This document shows, piece after piece, positions 42,640-50,749 of a DNA stretch of 61,223 nucleotides. Every line of letters starts with the position of its first letter. The stretch's first letter is position 1. Under the pieces are notes generated by a model. The model did not search any database. It had not been told where the DNA came from and saw nothing but the letters and a program-made list of their open reading frames with translations. Made by a program: the position numbers and the translations under genes. Origin of the DNA: Prevotellaceae bacterium UBA2448 (GTDB taxonomy: Bacteria > Bacteroidota > Bacteroidia > Bacteroidales > Bacteroidaceae); contig DDQG01000004.1 of the NCBI GenBank assembly GCA_002342585.1, forward strand, positions 1-61,223. The letters are read 5' to 3'.

Positions 42640-43593
42640 TTACTCACCAAAGAGAGAATCCACAAAAGCCTTACGGTTAAATGGTTGCAGGTCTTCCATA
42701 CCCTCTCCCAGTCCTATATACTTCACAGGAATCTTAAACTGGTCGCTGATACCGATTACCACACCACCCTTGGCTGTACCATCGAGTTTTGTGATAGCCA
42801 TCGAAGTCACCTCAGTAGCCTTCGTAAACTGCTTTGCCTGTTCGAAAGCGTTCTGTCCTGTAGAACCGTCGAGCACGAGCAGCACATCGTCTGGAGCCGT
42901 ACCTACCACTTTCTTCACAGCATTACGAATCTTCGTAAGCTCATTCATAAGTCCAATCTTATTGTGCAGTCGACCTGCAGTATCAATGATTACCACATCA
43001 GCACCATTTGCTACAGCCGAACTGACAGCATCGAAAGCTACAGCAGCAGGGTCGCTGCCCATCTGTTGCTTCACCACCGGCACACCTACCCTTTCGCCCC
43101 AGATTACAATCTGTTCTACGGCGGCGGCACGGAATGTATCGGCAGCACCCAGATAAACCTTCTTTCCTGCTTGTTTGAATTGCCAAGCCAACTTACCAAT
43201 CGTCGTAGTCTTACCCACACCATTCACACCTACTACGAGAATCACATATGGCTTATGGTCTGCAGGCAGTTCAAAACCGTTCGTATCCTCAGTATTATTC
43301 TCAGTCAGCAGCGAAGCTATCTCCTCGCGCAGAATCTTATTCAGTTCACTTGTATTTACGTACTTATCGCGAGCCACGCGTTCCTCAATCCTCTTGATGA
43401 TATTCAGAGTAGTCTCCACACCCACATCGCTCGTCACCAGCACCTCCTCAAGGTTGTCCAACACATCGTCGTCAACCGTAGATTTTCCGGCTACAGCACG
43501 TGCTATTTTACCAAAAACACTCTCCTTCGTCTTCGAAAGTCCCTCGTCCAGAGTTTCCTTCTTTTGCTTAGAGAAAAAATCAAAAAATCCCAT
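42640..43593 (-). CDS. ftsY: Signal recognition particle receptor FtsY
   Basis: SRP-family GTPase that docks ribosome-nascent chain complexes at the inner membrane. The N domain is residues 1-~110, the G1 P-loop is VGVNGVGKTT (121-130), followed by AADTFRAAAVEQ, VVIIDTAGRLHNK and the TKLDGTAKGG motif, ending LGEGMEDLQPFN. At 317 residues it lacks the long acidic N-terminal domain of E. coli FtsY and has only a short amphipathic start (MGFFDFFSKQKK), as in many Bacteroidetes. Confidence 0.95.
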   Translation of the reverse strand: MGFFDFFSKQKKETLDEGLSKTKESVFGKIARAVAGKSTVDDDVLDNLEEVLVTSDVGVETTLNIIKRIEERVARDKYVNTSELNKILREEIASLLTENNTEDTNGFELPADHKPYVILVVGVNGVGKTTTIGKLAWQFKQAGKKVYLGAADTFRAAAVEQIVIWGERVGVPVVKQQMGSDPAAVAFDAVSSAVANGADVVIIDTAGRLHNKIGLMNELTKIRNAVKKVVGTAPDDVLLVLDGSTGQNAFEQAKQFTKATEVTSMAITKLDGTAKGGVVIGISDQFKIPVKYIGLGEGMEDLQPFNRKAFVDSLFGE

Positions 43594-43635
43594 TTCCTTA
43601 TTGAGTTTCTATGATATACCTAATGCTATTAGGCG

Positions 43636-43643
43636 CAAAAGTA
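43636..43643 (-). promoter_or_regulatory. Probable -7 element for ftsY-rimO
   Basis: TACTTTTG on the minus strand, 43 bases upstream of ftsY, fits TAnnTTTG. TTTG 22 bases further upstream is slightly too far for a perfect -33. It lies just after the terminator of the ribosomal cluster. Confidence 0.5.
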
Positions 43644-43668
43644 CAAATAATTTATTGAAAAACCACAA

Positions 43669-43702
43669 AAAACCTCCCCAAAAAATTTTTGGAGAGGTTT
43701 TC
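43669..43702 (-). terminator. Terminator after the L28-L33-DUF4295 cluster
   Basis: AAAACCTCCCCAAAAA and TTTTTGGAGAGGTTTT form a 16-bp stem with one mismatch, 28 bases after the DUF4295 stop and followed on the minus strand by T-rich DNA. Confidence 0.8.
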
Positions 43703-43729
43703 GACCATACATATTTCTATGCGTATTCC

Positions 43730-43882
43730 TTATTTTTTCAGATAGTCCTTAACCTGATCAGCAGGAACCATCTTCTCGTCAAATGCGTATGCACCAGTCT
43801 TTGGAGACTTGAACATCTTTATAACCTTAGTAAAAGAACGGCTGTCTTTATTCTGAAGTGTAGCGACTGTTTTCTTTGCCAT
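43730..43882 (-). CDS. DUF4295 small ribosome-associated-type protein
   Basis: A 50-residue Lys-rich protein starting MAKKTVATLQNKDSRSFTKV and ending MVPADQVKDYLKK. It matches the Bacteroidetes-specific DUF4295 family, which is normally encoded directly after rpmB and rpmG as here. It is probably ribosome-associated, judged by its gene neighbours; function not shown. It follows rpmG by 12 bases. Confidence 0.9.
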   Translation of the reverse strand: MAKKTVATLQNKDSRSFTKVIKMFKSPKTGAYAFDEKMVPADQVKDYLKK

Positions 43883-43894
43883 AGTTTCTTACTT

Positions 43895-44083
43895 TTATTT
43901 AATCTCCTTATGAACTGTCATTCTCTTAAGGATTGGGTTATACTTCTTCAACTCCAAACGGTCTGGAGTATTCTTGCGGTTCTTTGTAGTGATATAGCGT
44001 GATGTGCCTGGAAGACCGCTATCCTTCATTTCTGTACATTCGAGGATTACCTGTACACGATTACCTTTAGCTTTCTTTGCCAT
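43895..44083 (-). CDS. rpmG: Ribosomal protein L33
   Basis: A 62-residue large-subunit protein: MAKKAKGNRVQVILECTEMK, then TSRYITTKNRKNTPDRLELKKYNP and LKRMTVHKEIK. It has a single Cys and lacks the paired CxxC motifs of the zinc-binding form, so it is the zinc-independent type. It is located 28 bases after rpmB. Confidence 0.96.
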   Translation of the reverse strand: MAKKAKGNRVQVILECTEMKDSGLPGTSRYITTKNRKNTPDRLELKKYNPILKRMTVHKEIK

Positions 44084-44111
44084 AATGATTTCTCCTTTCG
44101 TTTCGTTTTAA

Positions 44112-44378
44112 TTAACCAATCACCTGGTTCTCAAGAGTCTTGATATCCAGAACACCCTTGTCGAGAGCGTTACGGATAGCCTTATCAAGACCGATACGGT
44201 TAATAATGCGCAGACCTGCTGCACTCACTTTCAGGTAAATCCAGCAATCTTCCTCTACATAGTAGAACTTCTTAGTAAACAGGTTGACATTAAACTGTCT
44301 TTTAGTGCGTCGCAGAGAGTGAGAAACGTTATTTCCCACAACAGCTCTCTTACCTGTAATCTGACAAATTTTTGACAT
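44112..44378 (-). CDS. rpmB: Ribosomal protein L28
   Basis: An 88-residue large-subunit protein with the family pattern MSKICQITGKRAVVGNNVSHSLRRTKR (written here as motif ends CQITGKR and GNNVSHS), followed by FNVNLFTKKFYYVEEDCWIYL and a C-terminal GLDKAIRNAL. It is the first gene of the rpmB-rpmG-DUF4295 cluster. Confidence 0.96.
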   Translation of the reverse strand: MSKICQITGKRAVVGNNVSHSLRRTKRQFNVNLFTKKFYYVEEDCWIYLKVSAAGLRIINRIGLDKAIRNALDKGVLDIKTLENQVIG

Positions 44379-44536
44379 ATTTATTATTCTTTATTCTGTT
44401 TAATTTTCTTTGAACTTTTTGGAGAAGGTAAACGGAGAGTAACATCTGCGAGCCCGCAATGCCCGCCTTTTGCGAAATTTGATATCGTCTCACCGCCAAA
44501 GTATTTGAAAATTAAGGGGTGTTTCGTTTTTCTTCG

Positions 44537-44743
44537 AAGGGATTTTGTTCACTGCTGGCTCAGCCTCCCACAAAGGGATTTTGTTCCAATATCCCAGACC
44601 CTGCCACGAGCAGTCTTTTCATCCGGAAGGGATTAAATATCCCTAACCCTGCCACGGGCAGTCTTACGAGCCTTTCTTTCTAAAAAACCTGAAAACAAGT
44701 TTTCGTTTTTTTCGAAGTCAAGTCTCGTGATCCGGAAGGGATT
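44537..44743. repeat. Short repeats between L28 and tRNA-Arg
   Basis: Bases 44379-44727 contain no gene. AAGGGATTTTGTTC occurs at 44537-44550 and 44573-44586, and CCCTGCCACGRGCAGTCTT at 44599-44617 and 44647-44665. ATCCGGAAGGGATT at 44621-44634 copies 14 bases of the tRNA-Arg 3' part (44730-44743). This may be debris from duplication or from past integration at the tRNA. Confidence 0.6.
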
Positions 44744-44802
44744 CGAACCCTTGACCCACAGCTTAGAAGGCTGTTGCTCTAATCCAACTGAGCTACCGGA
44801 CC
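44728..44802 (-). tRNA. tRNA-Arg (TCT)
   Basis: A 75-base cloverleaf. Acceptor GGTCCGG pairs with CCGGATC (one G-U), discriminator A. The D-arm is GCTCAGTTGGATTAGAGC and the anticodon arm ACAGC-CTTCTAA-GCTGT gives TCT. The T-arm is AAGGG-TTCGAAT-CCCTT. CCA is not encoded. Confidence 0.95.
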
Positions 44803-44882
44803 ATCCTTCCGAACCGTTCAAATGCCCTACAACAAAGGCACTGAACTAAAAGCACAGGATAATCCCATGCATTTTGCGGGTG

Positions 44883-44913
44883 CGAAGGTACGACTTTTTC
44901 ACGAACTGACAAA
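44883..44913 (-). promoter_or_regulatory. Promoter of tRNA-Arg
   Basis: On the minus strand TTTG (44913-44910), 19 bases, then TACCTTCG (44890-44883), one mismatch to TAnnTTTG. It lies ~80 bases upstream of the tRNA. Confidence 0.55.
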
Positions 44914-44955
44914 ATAAACCTAAATAAATTTCCCCACAACACCATTTTTTATTTC

Positions 44956-44963
44956 TATCTTTG
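44956..44963 (+). promoter_or_regulatory. Probable -7 element for the DUF3089 gene
   Basis: TATCTTTG matches TAnnTTTG and lies 23 bases before the ATG at 44987. The -33 element is not convincing. Confidence 0.5.
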
Positions 44964-44986
44964 CGCCACGAAAATAAACCTATGAT

Positions 44987-45943
44987 ATGAAACAAAAACT
45001 TCTGAACATACTCCTGTTCCTGCTCACAACTACTGCAACCCTCGCACAAGAGCAGCACCAAAGCGACAGTCTCTACATCCCTACTCCACCCAACTACTCC
45101 CTGCCCGACATGTGGATAACAGCCATGAGCGACACCACCGACACCGGAGCAGACATATTTTATATAGTATCTACATGGGAAGAAGACTGGCACACTACCG
45201 ACGGACTGCTCTGCCACTATGCCGACGTATGGAACCCCTCCCATCGCTACCACATGGCAAAAGAGATGAACCGCATCATGAGCTACATGGCACCTGGCAA
45301 CAACTTCTACGCACCCTACTACCGCCACATGACAATGGAAGGATGGATGACCTGCAACGAAGACACCATCAACCGCCGCGAACAACTCTCCATGCACGAC
45401 GTCTTCCTCGCCTTCGAAGAATTTCTCCGTCTGCGCAACCCGCGCCGTCCCATCATTATAGCCGGATTCAGCCAGGGCGGCTATGCCGTAGTGCAACTGC
45501 TCAAACACATCAGCGACGACACCTACCGCCACCTTGCAGCAGCCTACGTCCTCGGATATAAAGTAACCCCGCAGGACACCCTGCAAACCACACATATCGT
45601 ACCTGCACAGAGCGACGACGACATAGGAGTAACCATCTGCTACAACACCGTAAAAGACGTGAAATACATCAATCCCGTCATAGCAGGTTCCTGCATCGCC
45701 ATCAACCCCGTCAACTGGCGTACCGACGAACGCCCAGCCACCCTCCACGACACCATACAGATACGTCTCGACACCACCTACCACGTTCTGGTAGCCACCA
45801 ACTACAGCGCCTCTGAATACCGTCCCTACAAAGGATTCATCAACGTAGGCGACATACACAGCTGCGAACCCTGGCTCTATAGCGACTGCCTACGCGAAAA
45901 CATCCTCCTCCGCACCCGTGCCTGGAGAGAAGAAAATGAATAA
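44987..45943 (+). CDS. DUF3089 family secreted alpha/beta hydrolase
   Basis: A 318-residue protein with a signal peptide (~20 residues, ending TATLA-QE). The nucleophile elbow is IIAGFSQGG (Ser162). The family-typical block DIFYIVSTWEEDWH and ADVWNPSHRYHMAKEMN precedes it, and a late HSCEPW segment may hold the catalytic His. DUF3089 proteins are lysophospholipase-like; the substrate is unknown. Codon use is unusually C-rich compared with neighbours. It converges on the fructokinase gene with no gap between stop codons. Confidence 0.8.
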   Translation: MKQKLLNILLFLLTTTATLAQEQHQSDSLYIPTPPNYSLPDMWITAMSDTTDTGADIFYIVSTWEEDWHTTDGLLCHYADVWNPSHRYHMAKEMNRIMSYMAPGNNFYAPYYRHMTMEGWMTCNEDTINRREQLSMHDVFLAFEEFLRLRNPRRPIIIAGFSQGGYAVVQLLKHISDDTYRHLAAAYVLGYKVTPQDTLQTTHIVPAQSDDDIGVTICYNTVKDVKYINPVIAGSCIAINPVNWRTDERPATLHDTIQIRLDTTYHVLVATNYSASEYRPYKGFINVGDIHSCEPWLYSDCLRENILLRTRAWREENE

Positions 45944-46837
45944 TTACTTCACAAGGGCAATCAGTTCGTCAGAATACTTAGGCATAGCCCCATTCTGAGT
46001 ACATACAAAAGCAGACACCTTAACAGCGATTTTATGAGCTTCCTCAATCGGTTTTCCATTGAGGATAGCAGCACAGAATGAGCCTGTGAAAGAATCGCCA
46101 GCACCTACAGTATCAGCAACTGTTACCTTCGGAGTTTCCTGGAAGGAAGTAATATTCGGAGTAAACACATACGATCCGTTGGTTCCACAAGTCAGCACCA
46201 CCATATCAAGACTATAGTTTTCGAGCAACTGCTGACAAGTAGTACGCATATCCAAACTCTCGAAACCAAACATACGATTAATGATTACCAATTCTTCATC
46301 ATTTATTTTCAGTATGTTACAACGTTTAAACGAGCCTTCTATAATATCCTTAGTATAGAACTGCTGACGCAAGTTGATATCGAAAATCTTCAGACAATCA
46401 GCAGGAGTATCATCAAGGAAACGGTGTATTGTAGCACGGCTTACCACATTGCGTTGAGCCAGTGAACCAAAACAAACGGCACGACAGTTGGAAGCTATCT
46501 GTTTTATATCATTATCGTATGGAATATTATCCCATGCAACATTTTCTTTGATATCATACGTTGGGATACCTTGAGCATCGAGTTGCACCTGCACCGTTCC
46601 AGTTAGGTACGGAACCTTAGGCAGCAGATCGTTCAATCCGTGCTGACGAAGAGCTACGAGAGTTTCTTCAGCAAGTTCATCTTCGCCTATAGCACTTATA
46701 GCTATGGTATTATCATTACCTATGAACTGTCCTGCATGGTATGCAAAATTAGCAGGTGCGCCTCCGAGTTTCTTTCCTTCTGGAAGTACATCCCACAGGA
46801 CCTCTCCGAGTCCTACGACATAACGTTTTGTTTTCAT
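45944..46837 (-). CDS. Fructokinase (PfkB family)
   Basis: Phosphorylates fructose with ATP, feeding glycolysis. PfkB/ribokinase-family signatures are GEVLWDVLPEGKKLGGAPANFAYH (written as GEVLWD and GGAPANFA motifs, ~11-29) and the catalytic DTVGAGDSF near 242-250 (Asp248). At 297 residues it is typical of fructokinases. The location next to an MFS sugar importer and two GH32 enzymes supports fructose as substrate. It starts 1 base after the MFS stop region, as the last gene of the fructan operon. Confidence 0.9.
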   Translation of the reverse strand: MKTKRYVVGLGEVLWDVLPEGKKLGGAPANFAYHAGQFIGNDNTIAISAIGEDELAEETLVALRQHGLNDLLPKVPYLTGTVQVQLDAQGIPTYDIKENVAWDNIPYDNDIKQIASNCRAVCFGSLAQRNVVSRATIHRFLDDTPADCLKIFDINLRQQFYTKDIIEGSFKRCNILKINDEELVIINRMFGFESLDMRTTCQQLLENYSLDMVVLTCGTNGSYVFTPNITSFQETPKVTVADTVGAGDSFTGSFCAAILNGKPIEEAHKIAVKVSAFVCTQNGAMPKYSDELIALVK

Positions 46838-46838
46838 G

Positions 46839-47993
46839 TTATTTGATATTTTTTATGTACGTAAATAAATATAATACTCCGACAGTCATAACCAGCACAG
46901 CACCAGCCTGTCCCATTGCATCGCTTGCAAAACCCATCAAGAGAGGGAATATCGTTCCGCCGAAGAGTCCCATAATCATCAGTCCGCTCACCTCGTTCTG
47001 TTTCTGTGGCATAGCTTTCAGTGCCTGGGCAAAGACAAGTGAGAATATGTTTGAGTTGCCGTATCCGACAAGCGCTATGGCTGCATAAAGCATCCACTGT
47101 TCTGTACCGAAGAACAGACCACACATAGAGCATGCCATCATAACAACAGAAATGATAAAGAACCATCGATTATTCATGATGCGCAAGAAGAATGAACCAG
47201 TGAGACATCCTACTGTACGGAATATAAAATATAGTGATGTTGCAAAAGCAGCCTCATTAAGAGACATACCGAGTCGTTCCATCAGAATCTTCGGAGCAGT
47301 AGTGTTAGTACCTACATCAATACCTACATGACACATAATTCCGAAGAAAGAGAGAAGCACTACTGGCACACCGAGCAGTTTAAAACACTCCACAAATGTC
47401 GATGGTTTTCCTTCGACAGGAGTTTCAGTGATTGGTGTAATAGCCAACCATAATGTTGATAGAGTACCCACAATGAAGAATATAGCAAAGAGAACTCTCC
47501 AGTCAAGTCCAAAAGAAGGTATTGCCTGCGTTGCACCCCACATAGCCAAATAAGGTGCAGAGAACGAGGCAATAGCCTTCACAAACTGGCCGAACGTGAG
47601 TGTAGATGCCAGGTTGTCGCCTCCGATTACTCCCGACACAAGAGGGTTAAGTGATGTCTGCATCAGAGCATTACCTATACCTAAGAGTGAGAAAGCGATG
47701 AGCATCACATAGAAATTATTTGCGAAAACAGGCAGCAACAGAGCCAGCACTGTTACGACGAGCGAGAGTAATACAGTCTTCTTTCGTCCTATTCTATTCA
47801 TCAGCATACCTGTTGGCACACTGAAGATAAGGAACCAGAAGAATACAAGTGAAGGTAGGACATTAGCAACAGAATCGCTCAATGCCAGGTCTTCTTTCAC
47901 ATAATTCGAAGCTATACCTACCAGGTCCACAAAGCCCATGCAGAAGAAACAGAGCATCAGCGGAACAAGTGTTAATTTCTTACTTTGACTCAT
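46839..47993 (-). CDS. MFS sugar permease (FHS/FucP-like), probably fructose importer
   Basis: About 384 residues with 12 predicted membrane helices, starting MSQSKKLTLVPLMLCFFCMG; an upstream TTG is not a likely start. The MFS loop motif appears as GMLMNRIGRKKTVLL. The order MFS-fructokinase next to GH32 matches known fructan loci of Bacteroides, where the permease takes fructose across the inner membrane. The substrate is inferred from context. Confidence 0.85.
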   Translation of the reverse strand: MSQSKKLTLVPLMLCFFCMGFVDLVGIASNYVKEDLALSDSVANVLPSLVFFWFLIFSVPTGMLMNRIGRKKTVLLSLVVTVLALLLPVFANNFYVMLIAFSLLGIGNALMQTSLNPLVSGVIGGDNLASTLTFGQFVKAIASFSAPYLAMWGATQAIPSFGLDWRVLFAIFFIVGTLSTLWLAITPITETPVEGKPSTFVECFKLLGVPVVLLSFFGIMCHVGIDVGTNTTAPKILMERLGMSLNEAAFATSLYFIFRTVGCLTGSFFLRIMNNRWFFIISVVMMACSMCGLFFGTEQWMLYAAIALVGYGNSNIFSLVFAQALKAMPQKQNEVSGLMIMGLFGGTIFPLLMGFASDAMGQAGAVLVMTVGVLYLFTYIKNIK

Positions 47994-48014
47994 AATCAAT
48001 TCGAATTTTCCTTA

Positions 48015-49697
48015 TTATTTAAATTCATACATTGTAGCCTTTCCACCAACAACCTTTATATTATTATACGGTTCCTGAGGGAAAACAAGATTAGTCATTG
48101 ACATACGTCCTTCAGCATCAAACACTTCAATAGAACTACGGTCTATAAAGATACGGAACTGGCGTATATCTCCATATACTGGAGCAACAGTTTTGCAAGG
48201 GAAGTTCTCGCTGAAACTTGCATAATTGCGAGTACGGTCCATTGCGAAAGTCTTACCCTTTGCGTCGTAGTTGAGCACTATTTGTTCTCCTATCTGATTC
48301 GAAAGAGTTATCTCTGCACTACCCTTCAGGTCAACAACTATTTCGCCAGCCTGCGGCAACTTGTTTGTGGTTTTACTACGCAGAGCCAGCAATTCGCGAG
48401 ATGGTGTCACACCGCAATAAGTCTGTCCCTGATACTCAAAGAGATCCAAATCGCGTGGTACACTATTTGCATTGCGGAATTGCTTTGTAGGCACCTGATT
48501 TGCATATTGCCAGTTTGACATCCATGCAATAGCTATATGTCGTCCGTCTGGAGCATTATCGAAAGTCACCGTTGCATAGTGATCCTTTCCATAATCCATC
48601 CAGCGTGTATCAGTGTGTTCGCAAGTGAATTTATGTCCGTCAAATTCACCTACAAAATACTGTGTTGCACTACCGCCGAAAGGACCTCCAGGGTTGATAT
48701 TACAAATAAGGAGCCACTTCTGTTTGTCTGTACCTCTCACCTGCAATTTTATCAGATCAGGACATTCCCATACACCATCGTGACAACCCAAGCCAGTACC
48801 GAAAGAACTTTCATACTTCCAGTCCATCAAATCAGCCGAACTGTATATTCGCATTTCCTGTCCTGCAGCAAGGATGAGGTTCCACTTTTGTACTTCCGGG
48901 TTCCAAAAAGCCTTCGGGTCGCGAAAATCAGCCTCAGTACTTACGAGCACCGGATTTCCTGCATATTTCTTGAATGTCTGTCCTCCGTCAGTAGAAACAG
49001 CCATCGACTGCACCTGAGTCTTATTGCCATCTGAGGTGTAGAGAGCCACTACCCTATTATTCTTCTTGTCAACCACACACGAACCGCTGAAAATGCTTCC
49101 GAGTGCATCGGGTTCGATAGCTGTAGGCTGAGCCTCCCAGTGTATGAGGTCGCGGCTTGTAGAATGTCCCCATGTCATATTTTCCCACTGTGAACCATAT
49201 GGGTTCCACTGGTAGAACAAGTGATACACCCCATCCTTGTAGAACATACCATTAGGGTCGTTCATCCATCCATATACAGGAGTATGATGATACACAGGAT
49301 TATACTTCTCCTCCTTCTTTGGTTCGAAAGAATTGCTTTGTTTCATCTCGTTCCAGCAGATGAAATCCTTCATTGCTCCAGTGAAACGGCGATCTCCGTG
49401 GAATGTGATATCAAGCAGTATCTCGTTTATGCCAAATCGCTGCAAATCGAGTGGAACATAATAGTCCACCTTGTCAACTGCCAGTTTTACATTCAGAGTC
49501 TGTACCTGTTGATTATTAGCCAACACTCTTATGCTGGCATAATCTTCGCGTTCCTGCACAGGCAATAAAATATAGCGTTGAGTAACACTTACGCGTTTCA
49601 TAGCGTGATTATTGCCTAAGAGAAGCGGAGAAGTATTCCCTGCCTGAGCAGACAGGCAGAGAATACTAGCTATCATTATTACGAATAGTTTTTTCAT
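48015..49697 (-). CDS. GH32 exo-fructanase (levanase/inulinase/invertase type)
   Basis: Releases fructose from beta-fructans. It has a signal peptide (ending AQA-GN) and a ~110-residue N-terminal beta domain that resembles DUF4980-type domains of Bacteroidetes GH32 proteins. The five-bladed propeller contains the nucleophile Asp147 in WMNDPNG, FRDP (258-261), and acid/base Glu311 in ECPD. The C-terminal beta-sandwich includes IFIDRSSIEVFDAEGRMSMT. It has no lipobox, so it is probably periplasmic. It lies 21 bases before the MFS gene. Linkage preference (2,1 or 2,6) cannot be decided. Confidence 0.93.
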   Translation of the reverse strand: MKKLFVIMIASILCLSAQAGNTSPLLLGNNHAMKRVSVTQRYILLPVQEREDYASIRVLANNQQVQTLNVKLAVDKVDYYVPLDLQRFGINEILLDITFHGDRRFTGAMKDFICWNEMKQSNSFEPKKEEKYNPVYHHTPVYGWMNDPNGMFYKDGVYHLFYQWNPYGSQWENMTWGHSTSRDLIHWEAQPTAIEPDALGSIFSGSCVVDKKNNRVVALYTSDGNKTQVQSMAVSTDGGQTFKKYAGNPVLVSTEADFRDPKAFWNPEVQKWNLILAAGQEMRIYSSADLMDWKYESSFGTGLGCHDGVWECPDLIKLQVRGTDKQKWLLICNINPGGPFGGSATQYFVGEFDGHKFTCEHTDTRWMDYGKDHYATVTFDNAPDGRHIAIAWMSNWQYANQVPTKQFRNANSVPRDLDLFEYQGQTYCGVTPSRELLALRSKTTNKLPQAGEIVVDLKGSAEITLSNQIGEQIVLNYDAKGKTFAMDRTRNYASFSENFPCKTVAPVYGDIRQFRIFIDRSSIEVFDAEGRMSMTNLVFPQEPYNNIKVVGGKATMYEFK

Positions 49698-49793
49698 GTA
49701 TTAATCAGTTATGGGTTAGTATTAATACTTGCAAAAATACGATTATAAATTCATCCTCACAATAAATGTGTTATGAAAAACACAATCTCCTGA

Positions 49794-50654
49794 TTATTTC
49801 CCGAATACAACTTTTTTACCCTTAACTATATAAATACCTTTTTGAACAGGATTTGTTACAGGACGCCCCTGAATGTCATAAATAGTTTCAGCTTTCTCAG
49901 CCTTTGCAGAAACGCTCTGAATAGCTGTTGGCTTAGCAACGAGTTCTACCTGTGTAAAGTTGAATGGTGCGCCACCTTCCTTGTTGCACTGAATCATAAG
50001 ACGATCTACGTCAGCAAGTGCTTCCTCCATGTTGATGTCCTCAAGGCTGAGTTCTGCATATTCGTTGGTCATGGTCATAGTCGTCTGGTCGCCGAGCTTA
50101 CCACCATCGCCCCACTTGGTCAGTATGTTGATGACATAGTCAGTGCGGCCAGCCTCGGAATAGAATCGGATGGCAGAGATATTGTCCCAATCAATGCCCA
50201 CGAAGCTGTTCTTTGTAATCTCCAGAGTGCTCCATTCGTCCATCCAGAAAAAGCCGCTCCATGCAGTCAGGTCGTCGATGCCCTCTTTGCCGTCACCATA
50301 CCACACCTTGGTAGCCGTGAAACCCATACCGCAAACCTCAAGGCCGTACTCCTTCAGCGATGCAAGCATCGCAGGGGTAGCAAACACTTCGACATTGCTC
50401 TGGTCGGAGTAGATTAAATGTGCAAAGCGAGTGCCCGGAAGCATACCTCCGTTGCTGTGCAGCTCGATTACTTCACCAGCAGCGTCCTTGAAGTCAACCA
50501 CTACTTTGTCGCCTACCTTCATGTCTGCAAACTTATCAGCATCAATTTTCAGAGTGTTATCCCACGACACAGAGTGCTCACCCTCCCACACATCAGTTGC
50601 CGATGCGATAACCGTTGTTGCCATAAGGCACATAAATAAAAATACTTTTTTCAT
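49794..50654 (-). CDS. Secreted two-repeat protein with type IX-like C-terminal signal
   Basis: This 286-residue protein has a signal peptide (ending ASA-TD) and two diverged domains starting DVWEGEHSVSWDNTLKI (21-37) and TAWSGFFWMDEWSTLEI (130-146). A segment LKEYGLEVCGMGFTATKV closes the first. The last ~40 residues (ETIYDIQGRPV...GIYIVKGKKVV) resemble type IX secretion C-terminal sorting domains common in Prevotella. The tryptophan-rich repeats suggest carbohydrate binding. It lies within the fructan operon between two GH32 genes, so a fructan-binding surface or secreted protein is a reasonable inference. Confidence 0.7.
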   Translation of the reverse strand: MKKVFLFMCLMATTVIASATDVWEGEHSVSWDNTLKIDADKFADMKVGDKVVVDFKDAAGEVIELHSNGGMLPGTRFAHLIYSDQSNVEVFATPAMLASLKEYGLEVCGMGFTATKVWYGDGKEGIDDLTAWSGFFWMDEWSTLEITKNSFVGIDWDNISAIRFYSEAGRTDYVINILTKWGDGGKLGDQTTMTMTNEYAELSLEDINMEEALADVDRLMIQCNKEGGAPFNFTQVELVAKPTAIQSVSAKAEKAETIYDIQGRPVTNPVQKGIYIVKGKKVVFGK

Positions 50655-50720
50655 AATAAAATTGTTTTTTGAAAATTAATTTATTTTAATTCATACTGAA
50701 AAACTTAGGATTGCGTCAGC

Positions 50721-50749
50721 CAATTATGCATTATGAATTATGCATTATG
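50721..50749. repeat. 29-bp dispersed ATGCATAAT repeat, copy 2
   Basis: Exact reverse complement of 30749-30777. It contributes the TAA stop of the GH32 lipoprotein gene and lies in the gap before the next gene. Confidence 0.85.

Noticed and set aside
42514..43614. A 366-codon plus-strand frame and other long frames opposite ftsY and rimO
   Set aside because: The minus strand encodes complete FtsY and RimO with all motifs; the opposite frames show no family features.
44537..44665. rRNA or small RNA gene between L28 and tRNA-Arg
   Set aside because: Only short degenerate repeats are present; no conserved RNA structure or promoter specific to this interval was seen.
44846..45859. A 337-codon minus-strand frame opposite the DUF3089 gene
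   Set aside because: Its product is a Val/Gly/Tyr/Cys-rich sequence without family motifs. It arises from the C-rich codon use of the real gene on the other strand, which has a signal peptide and a GFSQGG motif.
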